64,000 nucleotides of DNA from Megamerina dolium (GCA_963854835.1 OY978525.1:5103501-5167500); one strand, 5' to 3'. Shown: positions 46,200-58,639, counted from the first letter of the stretch. Notes: generated by a model from the sequence alone, not told the origin. A program made the numbers and translations.

Positions 46200-46520
46200 A
46201 GAGAGGGCAGCCCCCAAGGCCCATTGTGCTACCACCGAGCTTCTCTTCCAATACTGTTGTGCGTATTAAAATTGGACAGCATTATATGGGATCTACTTAT
46301 ATTTGACGGTTCCGAATGGCAGAACCCTTGTGACATCACTTTAACTTAGCTTTGTCACAGAGCTTTTTTTTTAAGAAGCATTTTTTGGCAAATTGTTACT
46401 GCCGGAAGAATTGCCAATTGCTTACCGACAGGTGGGTACCGTTCGAAAGAAAAATCTTTTCGATATTAAATTTTATTATGCTTCAGGCGGGGATTGAACT
46501 CACCCAGTTGTCAGCAATTG
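46200..46520 (-). mobile_element. SINE-A copy, nearly full length
   Basis: On the + strand: AAGGCCCATTGTGC, GAGCTTCTCTTCCAATACTG, TTGTGACATCACTT, TTTGTCACAGAGC, GTTACTGCCGGAAGAATTGC, TCTTTTCGATATTAAATTT and GGCGGGGATTGAACTC, the inverted box B region. The box A end is decayed. It lies about 250 bp from a second SINE-A copy in the opposite orientation, so the two could pair. Confidence 0.88.
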
Positions 46521-46546
46521 TATTGATCGACTATAGTTCGAATATA

Positions 46547-48062
46547 TTGGTATAAATAAGTTCGTGCAGATTTGAATTTATTATTCGATTGCTTCATCTG
46601 GCAACACCCTCATTTTGAAATGTCATCATTACGGTTTTTTTCTCAGTATCTGTCATTTCGCTGAAGTGTAAACAACGTAGTTTCTGTGTGCTCCGAAAAT
46701 GTCAAATTTTGTACCGAATAATCTGTTTTTGTGGGGAGTTTTACTTCATTAATTCAATTAATGAAAGAAAAAGGGGGTGCCGTAGCTCAGTGGTTAGTGT
46801 GTTCGCCTTCTGATCTGTAGGTCGTGGGTTCAATCCCCGGCTGATGCATAACAAATTTAATATCGAAAAGATTTTTCTTTCGAATGGTACCCACCTGTCG
46901 GCAAGCAATTGGCAATTCTTCCGACAGTAACAACTTGCCATGAAAAAGCTTCTTAAAGAACTCTGTGACAAAGCTCAGAAAAAGTGATGTCACAAGTTTT
47001 CTGCCGTTCGGAACCGGCTAAAATAAGTAGGTCCCTTCTAATACTGTCCAAATTTAAGACGCACAACAGTAATGGAAGAGAAGCTCGGCCAATGAGTCCT
47101 TTGGGGCTTTAAGTGCCACATATTTAATTTTTTTTTTTTTATGAAAGAAAAAGGCTGCCGAAAGTCATCATATTTTAGTGAAAGTTTTAGGTTGACCATG
47201 CTTTAGTTGAATGAATGTGTTAGAAGTGGTTTGCACGATTTAAAAGTGACAATTTTGATTTGGAAGGCGAAGAATGAACGGTACGATGAAAAATTGAAGG
47301 CAAAGCTCTATGAAGATCCATCACAAACACAAGATGGACTAGCAAAAACACTTGAAATCACTCAGTCAACCATTTGCCACTGGTTTATACGCAATGGGAA
47401 TGATCTGAAAGCTAGGAAATTGGATGCTGTATGAACTAAAGCCAAAAGACGTCAAACGCCGCTTTTTCACGTATGAACAACTGCTACAATGGTAAAAAAT
47501 AAAGTGGTTTTTGCATCGAATTGCGACTGGCGATGAAAAGGGGGTTCATCACGATCATCCAAAAATGTTGAGCAACCTATAATACCCCGGCCATGCCTCA
47601 TCGGCGGCGGTCAAGCTGAATATTCATGGCGTGGATGTATTATGCGCTGTTGAAATTGGATTAGACGATAATAGGGGAGCTGTACCGACGACAATTGATG
47701 CTTTGAGATGAGCATTGTGAGAAAACCGACCACAATACGCCGATAGATACGACAAAGTTGCTTTGCAGCATGATAATGCGAGACCACATGTTGCGCCGAC
47801 TTTTAAAACGTACCTAGAAACGCTAAAATAGGAAGTCCTACCCCAAACGCCGTATAACCCAGACATTGCCCCTTTCGAGTACCTGGAAGCGCTTCCATTC
47901 ATGAAAAGAAGCCAAAAATTGGGTCGATTTATGGATTGCCTCAAAACATGCGACTTCTTACGACGCGGAATCCAGATGACTAATACTACTTTGAATATTG
48001 AATGTATAACCAATTTTTCACGCTAAAATTTCAATTTTCGAAAATAAACCGGACGATTTCCT
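46547..48062 (+). mobile_element. Mariner relic interrupted by a SINE
   Basis: Begins with TAAGTTCGTGCAGATTT and ends with an inverted, diverged AAACCGGACGATTTCC. Its leader (CTGGCAACACCCTCATTTTG, CTGTCATTTCGCTGAAGT) matches the 15.2-kb mariner. After the SINE, the helix-turn-helix region reads DPSQTQDGLAKTLEITQST, followed by an FLHRIATGDEKG-like remnant, GELYRRQL, a HDNARPH-like stretch near 47770 and PYNPDIAPF-like sequence near 47850. Stops and frameshifts are many. Same subfamily as the 15.2-kb copy. Confidence 0.87.
46775..47140 (+). mobile_element. SINE-A reference copy, full length with 14-bp TSD
   Basis: Flanked by a perfect direct repeat ATGAAAGAAAAAGG (46761-46774 and 47141-47154). 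The head is tRNA-like: box A TAGCTCAGTGG (46783-46793) and box B GGTTCAATCC (46827-46836) form an internal Pol III promoter. The body includes ACTCTGTGACAAAGCTCAG and GAAGCTCGGCCAATGAG and ends AAGTGCCACATATTTAA plus a T run. It interrupts the mariner above, and removing it with one TSD copy restores alignment to the 15.2-kb mariner. It is a retroposed, non-autonomous element dependent on an unknown LINE. Confidence 0.95.
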
Positions 48063-48249
48063 AAGAAATTTGAAATCGATATCGTTACTGATCATATCGA
48101 TTATGATCGATTATCCGTAGTAGATATGATTAAGAGCCTGCAAAGATGAAAATTCGATGTTGCAAATGTAAAATCTCGAAAGAGCAAAAGCATTAAAAAT
48201 GCATACGTTTACTTTCTCTATAAAACGCTATTGTCATAATCATCCTAAC

Positions 48250-48255
48250 CATCAA

Positions 48256-48292
<37 letters not shown>

Positions 48293-48345
48293 TCTTTCAC
48301 CCTCATGTCCCTTGTCGTCATCGTCATCATCATCAAAAGAACCAT
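48250..48345. repeat. (ATC)n microsatellite
   Basis: About a dozen ATC/TCA units at 48253-48292, followed by a second imperfect GTCATC patch to 48335. Confidence 0.93.
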
Positions 48346-50043
48346 GCAAATACGCGTTTATTATTCTGCGTGTCTTAAAATTTTCCTGATCTTGCTCTTA
48401 ATAACGCTTTTGGGCAGAAATAATTTCAGAACAACAACAACAACAACAACAACAACAAAATTCTAATTCATGTTTAGCCGCTTGCATCAGAGCTAAAAAT
48501 CAAACAAAAAAAGACCAAACAAGATGAACAACAAAATTATAAAATTAAATTAAAGGCAAACATCACTGAAAAGAAACTCAAATTTTATATAAAACGAACG
48601 AACATTTTTACGCTCTGCAGCAATAATCACAATAATAATGCTCGCAACAATAGCAACAATACTATAGATATTAGTAAAAGCATGGAGGCTGCAGCAGCTA
48701 GAATTTACCTTATGCACGATTAATGTCTGAGCCTGAGCGCAAGCGCGTCATACTTACTTATATGCAACAGACCAAAGATATGGGCCAACAGCAAACAACA
48801 TTACGAATAGTTTGTTTATTTACACTGAATTTACACTGAGAATGAAACGAAGAAGGCAATAGGAAGGGGATGCATTCTGGTTACTTGAACCTACAGCATG
48901 TAGCAAGCAAGACTCATTGTTGAGGTTAAACATTTTGCGACGAAACGACAAAGAGTAAATACAACTCATTAGCTTTAGGCTTGTTAGATGAATGTCATCG
49001 CCATTTTGTGTATGTGTGTGTGTGTGTGTTGTTTATAATTTTAATATTTTTATTTTATATACATAAATATTTTTAATGATTTATAGGCATGCCTACTTAT
49101 TCAAAGTTACTTTAGTTTCACAAACATATCAAAAGGGGGGTGGTTAACTATTGTTTAGCATGTTTTCGCTGAGAAAGTTGACTTTGAAAAATTGATCATG
49201 ACATTTTATAAGAAACTATAAGTGGGTTTTATTCTATTTCAAAATCAAGTTCGCTTCCTTTGCTGTTTAATATAAAAATTGATTTTATATCGTAAGTTTT
49301 TTTTTCGCCAACAAAATATTACTGTACTCTGTAGATCTCCACTGCGCTATTATGAGAGTGATCTTCTTTTTTGTATATAAACAAAATAACACATAAATGA
49401 GATCATTTGCCAACAAATCTATAATGTACATAAATATGGTGTTTTTAATGGTCGAACCTTGGCTTAATTCAGTAAAAAATATTATGCCTCTTAGTAGTTG
49501 AATAGGGGCTCAAGACTTTATTACATCAACCCAGAATCATACTATTGGATTTCGTGATCTGGTCCATTCACTATTTAAAGACAAAAAGTTTCCGGAACTT
49601 TTACTGCAGAATAACATCCCTGGTCTCAAGATAGTGAAAGGGCCTAGCAAGTCAAAATTGATACGTATCCTATAGTTACAGCATTGAAACTGATTAAAAA
49701 TAGCTCAGAGGGTATTTATCAGCACTTTACCTTCAAATATATCAACTATTATATGTGTATTTTTGAAAAGATAACTTGTAAACTTTATTTCGAAGACGAC
49801 CCAACGACCCAACGACCCAGTCCAATATTCTGTGCCATACTCAATTCAGCAAAGTATATTTTAGCTTAGAGCATGTGTGTATCCCAACTAGACCGCATGT
49901 GGTGAAACTTTGAGATTTTCGAAATCCAAATGCTGCGCACTGTGGTGAAATAACTAATTCTGACTTTTCTCAAAACGTTGCATTAGAGGGACTTTATTTT
50001 GGATACATAAATTGACGTCGAATAAAATAGTAAAAGGCTGCAT
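48346..50043. other. Noncoding, nothing recognised
   Basis: Contains (CAA)n at 48432-48460, a (TG)n run at about 49013-49029 and a short CGACCCAA tandem patch near 49797-49818. The 61-codon frame at 49684 has no motif. Confidence 0.5.
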
Positions 50044-50257
50044 CATCAATTTAATCTTGAAAGGACTTTTCTTTCGAACGGTACCAACCTTTCGGCAAGC
50101 TTCCAAAAGAGAATTCTGTGTCAAAGCTCAGAAAAATCGATATCACAACGGTTCTGCAGTTCGCAACCGGCTAAAATAAGCACAACAGTACTGTAAGAGA
50201 AGCTCTGCCGACGAGCCTTTCGGGGCTTATAATTGCCACATATGTATTTTTTTTCTT
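50044..50257 (+). mobile_element. SINE-A copy, 5'-truncated
   Basis: Contains TTTTCTTTCGAACGGTACC, GTGTCAAAGCTCAGAAAAA, ACCGGCTAAAATAAG, AAGCTCTGCCGACGAGCC and ATTGCCACATATGTA with a T run. The tRNA head is missing, and part of the TAGGTCCCTTCTAATACTGTC segment is deleted. Confidence 0.87.
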
Positions 50258-50269
50258 AAGTAGTAAAAA

Positions 50270-50900
50270 AAAACATATTTTGCATTAATATCGCAGAAAT
50301 ATTTGCTTGCACTTTTTAGATATTATTGCAAAAAAATTCAACAGTAATGTCGAAAAATATTAAAATGTTGTCAATAATGTCGAAATTAAATTTACCAAAA
50401 ATAACATTTACGATATATTGTAATTGCTGAAATTTTTGCAAGGTAAAAAAAAAAAAAATAGTTTTCCGATTTGAAACGAATTTCGACATTATTGCCAAAA
50501 TTTTCGGCATTAATTTCGTTTCATTAATTTTTGCAATAATGTCAAAATGATATTTTTGCACAAAATTAGAACTTGGATAATGGATATGAAATTTGTTGTA
50601 ATGTCGAAAAAAAGCACAAAAATAATTCGACATTAATTCGCTATTGCAAAAAATGTTTGCAATATTGGCGAAAGAAAATCTTGCAAATTTACAAATTCAT
50701 TAATGTAAAACTTTTGCAATTTCGGCACTATTGCAAAAAAATTCGATGTTAATTCTCAGTCATATAGAGTTTTTTGAAATAATGTCGAAATGAAATTTTA
50801 CAAAATTTGCAATTTGCAATTTATTGCTAAAATGTGGCAAAATTATGGGAAAATGTGGTATATTATTGCAAAAATTTTTCGGCATTAATTCGTAAAATTT
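50270..50900. repeat. Palindromic array of GCAATAATGTCGAAA words
   Basis: Words such as ATAATGTCGAAATTAAATTT and TTTCGACATTATTGCCAAAA alternate in both orientations over about 600 bp, as in the 34.6-kb array. It starts just after a SINE-A 3' end. The 105-codon minus frame here (50633-50316) is a by-product. Confidence 0.72.
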
Positions 50901-52889
50901 AAAAGAAAAAAAAAATACTACAATAAAATAGTTGATACTATCGACTACAAAAGTATCTCGACCACGTTGCTCTTATACTATTGCTGTGTAGGTTAAAAGC
51001 ACTTTTAGACCCCAACCACGCAATGAGCTGAGCGATTGAAAATTAAAACATATGAAATATTATTGTAGTGGCCCCACACAATGAACAACCTCATTAATGA
51101 GACAAATGCTGCTCATTGCGTCGCTACAGCCTTAGTACATATATCATCCGAGAGGTGGGAACTGTCTCAAAAATGATTACCAAACTTTCTGAACAAAAAA
51201 TGCGTTCCAATTGTTTTTAACCCGAATAGTATCAAATCTTAGAATTTCATATTGCAAAATGTGACGCTCTAAAAGAACACCATCTAGAAGAATTTGATGC
51301 TCATCTGAAAAAATTAAAAACTACAAAAATTTACTAAGAACTTCAAGGAACCACAAGAACAATACAATACAATTCGAAGCATATAGTAATTTTCATAGTA
51401 AACTGACCTCTCGTCTGACCGTCTGGCTACCATTAAATCCTTTATCAAGACGAGTGCGTGCATAAACAGGCATAAATTTCCCCTTGCAACACTTCACAAC
51501 GTCGTCATACACAATTGTACCTATTGTTTGAAGAAAACATTCCTTATGGTCGATCTATATGTAAGGTAAAGTATTATATTATGTATATCATTTTGCTATT
51601 TTAATAATTTGTACGTGAGTGCGAAACGGATTTACTACTACTACTACGTATAAATATTGTGAGGGTGTGCGGTTGAATTGTTAAATAGAAGTTTGTATGC
51701 ATAAACTAGCAAGAGAACCGGTTCTACTCAGATAGACTATTCGTAAGTGTTGAATTTATGTTGTCTCTTAAGTTGATGGCTTAAATGAGCAACATATGCC
51801 AATAAAAACTGATGTAGTATGTTTTTGCTATATGTGTTTACCTTTCTGTCGCTGTCTGTTTGACTGTGGTATTTCTAGTGATTTATGTTGTGTTGTGTTT
51901 AAATTAATGAGCCAAGATGTATTTTTACATATATCGATTTCCAAATGATTTGCACATCGATTAATCGTCACATGATCATGCTCATGATGATCATAGTGAT
52001 CACGATGATGATTATGCTATTTTATTATTGTAGCGTTTTATGTTTACATATCCACTTACATAGATTCATGTGCTTTATGGGTTAATGCTTGAAACTTTTT
52101 AATGCCATTTTGACATTTGTTGTAGTCTCATGGATTATTGGTGTGTTGGAATGTAAATCTAGTCGATTACTATATGACCAAATTATATTTTAATCCATTC
52201 CGTACGATTGTTCGATTTTATATAGACTAAAGTTGGACCATATGTGTCCAACAAACGTTGCTGTGAGAGAGCCATAATTCAAACGAAAGCTATTCACATA
52301 ATCACATATAAATTAAAAATGGTTCTTGTTGAACAATAATTCATAAATTTCCATACTATAATTATTATTATAATTATAATTTCCATTTACTATCTTATAA
52401 TATTCCATCTATATAGTTACCTACAATTATTGCAACACATACTGAGAGGTAACTTATTTTGCATTCAAATATAACTCCAACATCGATTTGCAATATTAAT
52501 GGAGATTGCATACAAATGGATAAAGAAGATGAAGTAGAATTTGCACACACACCTACTTTGTTGTTATTATTATTCTTATTATTATTATTATTATTTTTGA
52601 AAATTAACATTCCAAAAGCAGGATGAAGAGAAGAGAAAAAAATAATCAAAAAAATAAATAAAAAGAAGAATCTCATCACGTACGAGCAAATGTACCAATA
52701 CAAGCACAATGAAATGAATTAGCGCCGTAGGGCTAAATGAAGCATTTCCTTCTTTACGCAGATTTTTTTTTTAATTCTTTTTTTATTTTGATTTTATTTC
52801 TCTTTTTCTTATGTATACATATTTATGCCATTGTGTTGCAAATGTGCTGCAAATGTGCTGCAAATGTAATGCAGATACATTAATTTATA
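50901..52889. other. Noncoding, nothing recognised
   Basis: AT-rich, with an ATT tract at about 52562-52596 and GATCAT-type words near 51975-52005. The TGCAAATGTGCTGCAAATG short tandem near 52838-52870 borders the next element. No gene is supported. Confidence 0.45.
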
Positions 52890-54403
52890 GAGGGTGTCTT
52901 TTTTTATAGAGGATTGTACTTTTTTAATAGAGAAAGTATTTCTGTGCATATTTGCTGGCTTATTTTTTGCAATTTTATTGAAAAAATATGGAAAAAATAC
53001 CCTTAAATCTGATAGAAAGACAAATGTACTTGAAAAAAAAAAACATATTTTTGTTCTAGAGTTAGGTGTTGTTTTCATCTGAAAATATCTATATTCAAAC
53101 AGACTCCATGGTGTTGCAAAATAATCGTTACTGCTGAGTTTCAACTCTATAACTTTATATATGCTTGCGCGAAGTCGCCGAATTTTCGTTCGAAAACATA
53201 ATTTTATATGAGAGGTTGTGTGGTTTTTATTCGATTATGTTCATTTATAACCTTGTCGATTCATTGATAAATATAATTATTTATACCAATTTTCAGCTTG
53301 ATAACTTTATATTTTCATGCGAAATGTGTGAAAATAAACATAAAGATGCATACATTTATATGGGAGGTTAGCGTAATTTTCATCTGATTATAATGATTTT
53401 AAAATCTGTAATTTTGTTGGTGAAAATAAATATATCAGCCGAATTTCAGCTTTATAACTTTATATTTTCATGAGCAAAATCAAAAAATATACATTCGAAA
53501 ACATAATTTTGTACTGGACGTAGAAGTGATTTTTATCCGATTGCGATAATTCTCAAATTTTTTCATTAATTTATCAATATAATCACATATACCAATTTTT
53601 AGCTTGATAACTTTATATTTCTGAGCACAAAGTGTAAAAATATACATTCGAAAACCTAATTATGTATGGGAGGTAGATGTGTTTTTTATCAGAATGCTTC
53701 AGTTCCTAAACTTCTCTGTTCATTTATAAATATAATCACATATACCGAATTTCAATTCTATAACTTTATATTTTTATGTGCAAAATCGACAAACATACAT
53801 TTGAAAATATAATTTTGTATGAGAGGTTGGCGTGGTTACAATACGATTGCGTATATTTTTTAGCCTTGTCAATTAATTATTAAATATAATCATATTTAAC
53901 GATTTTCAGCTGTATAACTTTATATTTTCCAGCACAAAGTGTAAAAATATACATTTGAAAAACTAATTTTGTATGAGATGTAGGCATATTTTTTATCCGA
54001 ATACTTCGATTCTTAAACTTATCCGTTAATTTATAAATATAATTATTTATAACTAATTTCAGTTTGATAGTGTTATATTTTGGAGCAAAAAGTGTAAAAA
54101 TATGCATTTGAAAACATACATTTGTATGGGAGGTTAGCGTAAATTTTATCCGATTATGCTGATTTTTTCACATGTCGATTCGTGGGTAGATATAGCGATA
54201 TGTACAAATTTTCAACTTCAATGCTCTATAATTACGATTGTTATTGTGCCATCATATGGCAAATAATGGCTAATTCGGTTCATATGGCGATTGTGATCAA
54301 TAATCTCCATAATATTTTTTCATATTTTCAATTTATTTTTGAAAATTTTTTTAATAAATATTTTTTTAATTCATAACTAAGACACTCTGCAAAAGAAACA
54401 CCC
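52890..54403 (-). mobile_element. TIR element carrying a family 1 tandem array
   Basis: The left end GGGTGTCTTTTTTTATAGAG (52892) and the inverted right end GGGTGTTTCTTTTGCAGAG (ending 54403) form imperfect terminal repeats, with TA beside the right end. The interior is about eight reverse-oriented family 1 units (TTTTGTATGGGAGGT cores near 53049, 53203, 53355, 53508, 53660, 53814, 53969 and 54121; step 152-155 bp). No transposase is present. The ends resemble those of the DDE transposase relic at 18.0 kb (GGGTGTTTTTTTAGC), a possible source of mobilisation (inference). Confidence 0.65.
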
Positions 54404-55890
54404 TATATTTGGTTATATTCGTGCATTATTCAATGTTCATAAATCGCAATAACATTGCATACTATCTATATGTTGGTTTTTGTATATATGTGTGTGTGTG
54501 TGTGCAATAATCATATGAAATATTAATAATAATAATGCTTCGAAAAAGTCAAAGAGCAGGATGATACGAAGGGTGGGGGAAACAAACTGTAAGTTGCTGC
54601 AACACACATTTAAGCAACATGCATATATACAAGAAAATGTAAAAATTATCGCAAATGTGCCATCTTTGTTCTTATGAACATGTTTTCTCTTTAGTTTATT
54701 TCGATTCATTGTTGCATTATCGTTGCTATGTTTGTTGGTTTCATTGTTGTTGTTGTTTTCATAATATCCTGCTAATATATTCTATACATAAATATATATT
54801 GCATGTATTTAGATACTTATTTGCCACACCATATGTGGAATTGGTATATACGCACGTATACGAATAAATGCACTTAAATACGCAGATATATTCATATATT
54901 GTATTATTGTTGTTACCATAGTTGGCAACGCATACACACACACACACATACATACACATATATATGTGCATATGTACATATATGCACATGCTGCTGTTGC
55001 CAATTTCTTGTTTATATGATATTTTCTTTACGCTCACGTTTGTTTCGCATGGTCATAATCACGCGTTAAATTAATGAGCTTAAATGCTTGTTTTTGGCTT
55101 AAATATTAAAATTGCTTTTGTGTAAAGTAAAAGAAAAAATAAAAAAAAAAAGAACAGAGTTCAAATTAAATAACAATAAGATGCTCATATATGTATTTGT
55201 GTTTATGTGTGTGTGAGTAGATATTTGATTGGGGATAATATATCGGCACATGGTCTAGATGACCCACATACTTACAGAATTACTGAATGCAACTGAGAGT
55301 ACTGTACTCTGTGTTTAAGAGCTGTTGTAGAAGTTATTTCTTTATTAGCTCGATTATTTATAGAATCTCAAAAAATGTGTGAATTTTATAAAAAAAAAAA
55401 TCATAATTCGTTTTGGAAGAAGAAAGAGTGATTCATATGCTCATGAAAGAAATGAATGAAATTTCTGATCATGAAGAGATCTTCCAGTGTAAATATATGA
55501 CGCCTAAGAAGCATATTATTCTACCTGTCGAATATCGAAATCGAAAAAGTCGATGAAATACTGAAAGCAAATTGTTAAGAACCCCCTATATCATGGCAAA
55601 AGTCGACAAAATACTGGACGTTTTGCAAGGCTTCCATATATCATGGTGAAAGTTGGCAAAGGACTCAAAAAAGGACAATTTCCTTATGTTGTCGTCGTCT
55701 TATCACAATTTAACATTGGTTATATTACTAAAGATGCTTGAATCATCCGAAATCAGTTGGGCAGAATGCATAAAAATCGTATACTTAGTCAAGTCATAAA
55801 TATTAGTACACAGAAACATCGACGTTAAATGAAAACGAATTAATATTTTACAAAACGTTTTCTTTCTTTTTATTGGGTTCTTCAATGGTT
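54404..55890. other. Noncoding with CA/TG repeats
   Basis: Contains TG repeats at about 54488-54504 and CA repeats at 54932-54950. The region 55500-55690 has GTCGACAAAATACTGGAC-like words in partial duplicate (CATGGCAAAAGTCG, CATGGTGAAAGTTGG). No gene is supported. Confidence 0.5.
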
Positions 55891-55892
55891 AC

Positions 55893-56625
55893 AAATCTTA
55901 GAAGAACTTATTCGAAATGACTTCCATTTTCCTTCCAGGACGACTTGAGATGATCTGGCCACTCATCGCTCGAGAGACGTACTTTATGAATGGGGAAATT
56001 ATCCATTGCACGGACAAAGGCTTACTTCAACGACTCAATTTTTGGGTGTCGAGTAGAGCAAGCTATGCCCTCTAATATGGACCACAACTTGTAATCCAAC
56101 GGGTTGAGGTCTGGACTACCAGCTGAGGCCAATCATCCGTTGATATGAAGTCAGCTATGTTGATTTTTAGCCACAGTTGAGTCATTTTTGCTTTGTGAGC
56201 TAGAGCAGAGGCCTCCTTGGATCCTCGGGATGAGTTGGGATACTTTTCTGGATGACCGAACATACACACGATCGTTCTGTTTATTGAATAATTCTTCTAC
56301 GATGAAGATTTTCTCGTCAGTAAACAGAATTTGTCTGTGAGTGTACCGGCTGCGTTACGCTTTCGATTTTCGTTTGTGTTTTCCCTCCAATGCGGCCGTG
56401 AGCAGGTGTCCAGTGTGTCGCTTGTACGCTCTGAGTCCCAAATCTTCATAGACACGGACAAGATTTTCTGTTTTAGCAGCGGTTTTCGGTCGATTCGTTT
56501 CTTCACGGCTTTGATCGCTTTCGGAGTTCGGTCAAGGACAAGGACAAGGGATCCTGAAAAAGTTGATAAAAAGTGGATCATGAATGACAGTACCGGGTGA
56601 AAAATTGTATACAAAGCATCACAAA
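55893..56625 (-). mobile_element. Tc1/mariner-superfamily transposase relic
   Basis: Minus-strand reading gives KAIKAVKKRIDRKPLLKQKI (helix-turn-helix), then, across frameshifts, ILFTDEKIFIVEELFNKQND with the first catalytic Asp in TDEKIF. Next come VRSSRK-like sequence, LAHKAKMTQLWLKINIADFI, STDDWPQL and a C-terminal DNFPIHKVRLSSDEWPDHLK-like tail. The second Asp region is largely missing between 56240 and 56170, so the copy is internally deleted and inactive. It differs from the mariners at 6, 15 and 46 kb. Confidence 0.85.
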
Positions 56626-56927
56626 ACTACGCAGATAATGGCAAAGCCATGAAAGATGATTAGGAAGGTGATATTGTGCACTTTTGGTTGGACTGAAAGA
56701 TAGGCATACATACTTAGGTGCTAACTGTTGGCCCAATGTTTGACCTTCAATTCTGTTTGGAGCAAGTGTAGAGACTAAAGAAATCGAATATTACCAAATT
56801 TTTAAAATTTATAATAAGAAATGTAACATTCCACTAAGGCAACTCGAGCTGACACATCTCTTTGATGGCTCAGAAACATTTAGGGGAGATTTGATTGCAT
56901 CATCGTTTACCATCGATTCGTATATAT

Positions 56928-57065
56928 TTACTTATGTGGCCATTACAATCCATAATCTATTTAGGCCGAATCTAGCATGCTTCGCCAGCCAACTCTTTCC
57001 TTCGCTAGCTGGCGCCAGTTAGAGATTCCTCTGCGTCGTCCATCAGCGGATTCCGAATATCACCA
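56928..57065 (-). mobile_element. LINE 3' fragment, same family as 10.9 kb
   Basis: Shares TATTTACTTATGTG, AGCATGCTTCGCCAG and TTCGCTAGCTGGCGCCAGTT with the 10.9-kb LINE. About 55 bp present there between GAGATTCC and TCTGCGTCGTCC are deleted here. Confidence 0.85.
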
Positions 57066-58600
57066 TCGAATAACCTGCAAAAATAACATGTGCACTTATT
57101 CCTCAGAACAAAAAAAAAAAAAAATTTAAAGTTCAACGTCGACAGAACAACGTGATCTCATAGAAATCGACCAAGAAAATGACAAAAGATGATGGAATAA
57201 ATTTTTTTAAATAATCTCTTTATATATGGAAGAAGAAGAAAATCGTTCACATATCCGCTGAAGCTAATTTTTCATTATTTTATCACCAAGTTAATACTTC
57301 AAAAGCAACTAAAAGCCATTGCGCGCTATTTAATTGTATACGGTATTATTGTAGTTAGCAGCATAAATTTTGACTACTTTTAAGCCAAGTTCAATGTATT
57401 TAATTTATGTTGTGGTACAATATTACAACTCCCGCCATAATGTTGCAATGGTGATGCTGTGTGGAAATCATCAGTCAACAGCATTAGTCGTTGCTATAAC
57501 GAAGCTCAACTTGAATTTGCCACAAAATATATTTTCTGAGAAGAAAAATATAGAAACAAATTATTCGGTCTCTATCTTTTTCTCTTTCCACTACTATCTC
57601 TTTCACTCTTTTTCTTATTCTTTTGCTATTATTGCCGGCGGCAATAATTGGTTGCAATTGCTAATACACATTGTGTGTGTCTGTCTGCGTCTTAGAGTGT
57701 GAGTTCATTTAACTATAATGTTGCGATTGTTGTTGTAACGATTACTATTTAAGCTTGGTTTTTCTTTGTTACCATTAATTTATTTGTTGTGTATACACAA
57801 ATCGTTCTCTCTCTCTCTCTCTCTAACTCCCATCATGGCTAATAATCGCATTTTACTAATTATTATCATGAGGATGCGATTACAAGCAAGTTAGTGTTAG
57901 TAATGGTTTAAGTCATAGTGCAAATCAAAACAAGAAAAAATGATAGAAGCACGTTTTCGATACTACTACGCTCATTTTTGTGTAGTAGTAGTAGTAGTAT
58001 AAAGTCATATCTTGTTCATACTCTCAGCTCAGCTGCAATACAGCTGAACGTAAATTTAAAGTGTGGCTTTTCGTTGTAATTCTTTTTTTAATTTTGTCGT
58101 TATTTTTGTTGTTGTTGTTGTTGTTCTTGTTGTTGGTATTGTTGTTGTTAGTCAACATTGTTGCAATAACAAGAGTTATAGCAACAAAAATATTGTGAGG
58201 TCAGCTGGATGAATAGATAATTATAAATTGTTATATATAATACAAGTCTGAGGGTAGTATGATAAGTATCAGTATTGTAAAATAGTACACTATATTAGAG
58301 CGCATAGCTTGACTCTTATATGTTTCATATCTGAATTTACTAATATGATCAATTTCTTAATTACTTTTGACCCGAAATATTCTACAACAATTCTATAGTC
58401 AGCATTTAATTTTTTTCGTATTTCCAAAAATAAAAATTATATGGGTCGAAACGAATGTGTTTTTTTTTTTCCTACTATAGACCAGATTTTGAGGACCTAA
58501 AAATATTGTACAAAAGCCAGTGGATTTTTGGATTTTTTGCATAGCTCACTTAAAATGCAACTGTGCTCCTGTCAACTATCATCTGTTAATAGATCACTAA
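57066..58600. other. Noncoding with CT and GTT repeats
   Basis: Contains (CT)n at 57806-57825, a GTAGTAGTAGTAG run near 57983-57998 and (GTT)n at about 58106-58150. The 110-codon frame at 57370-57702 has no recognisable domain, splice context or codon pattern and crosses T/C-rich DNA. Confidence 0.5.
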
Positions 58601-58639
58601 AATTTTGAAAAAGCTGCGTAATTAAGTTTGTGGTCGAGA

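Noticed and set aside
46783..46836. tRNA gene
   Set aside because: Box A and box B are present, but no proper acceptor or anticodon stem can be folded. The sequence continues into a SINE body bounded by target duplications.
52809..53144. 111-codon minus frame
   Set aside because: It spans the TIR end and the first unit of a family 1 array, so it is repeat-derived.
57370..57702. 110-codon frame as a possible small gene
   Set aside because: No family motif, no splice context, and it passes through T/C-rich DNA.
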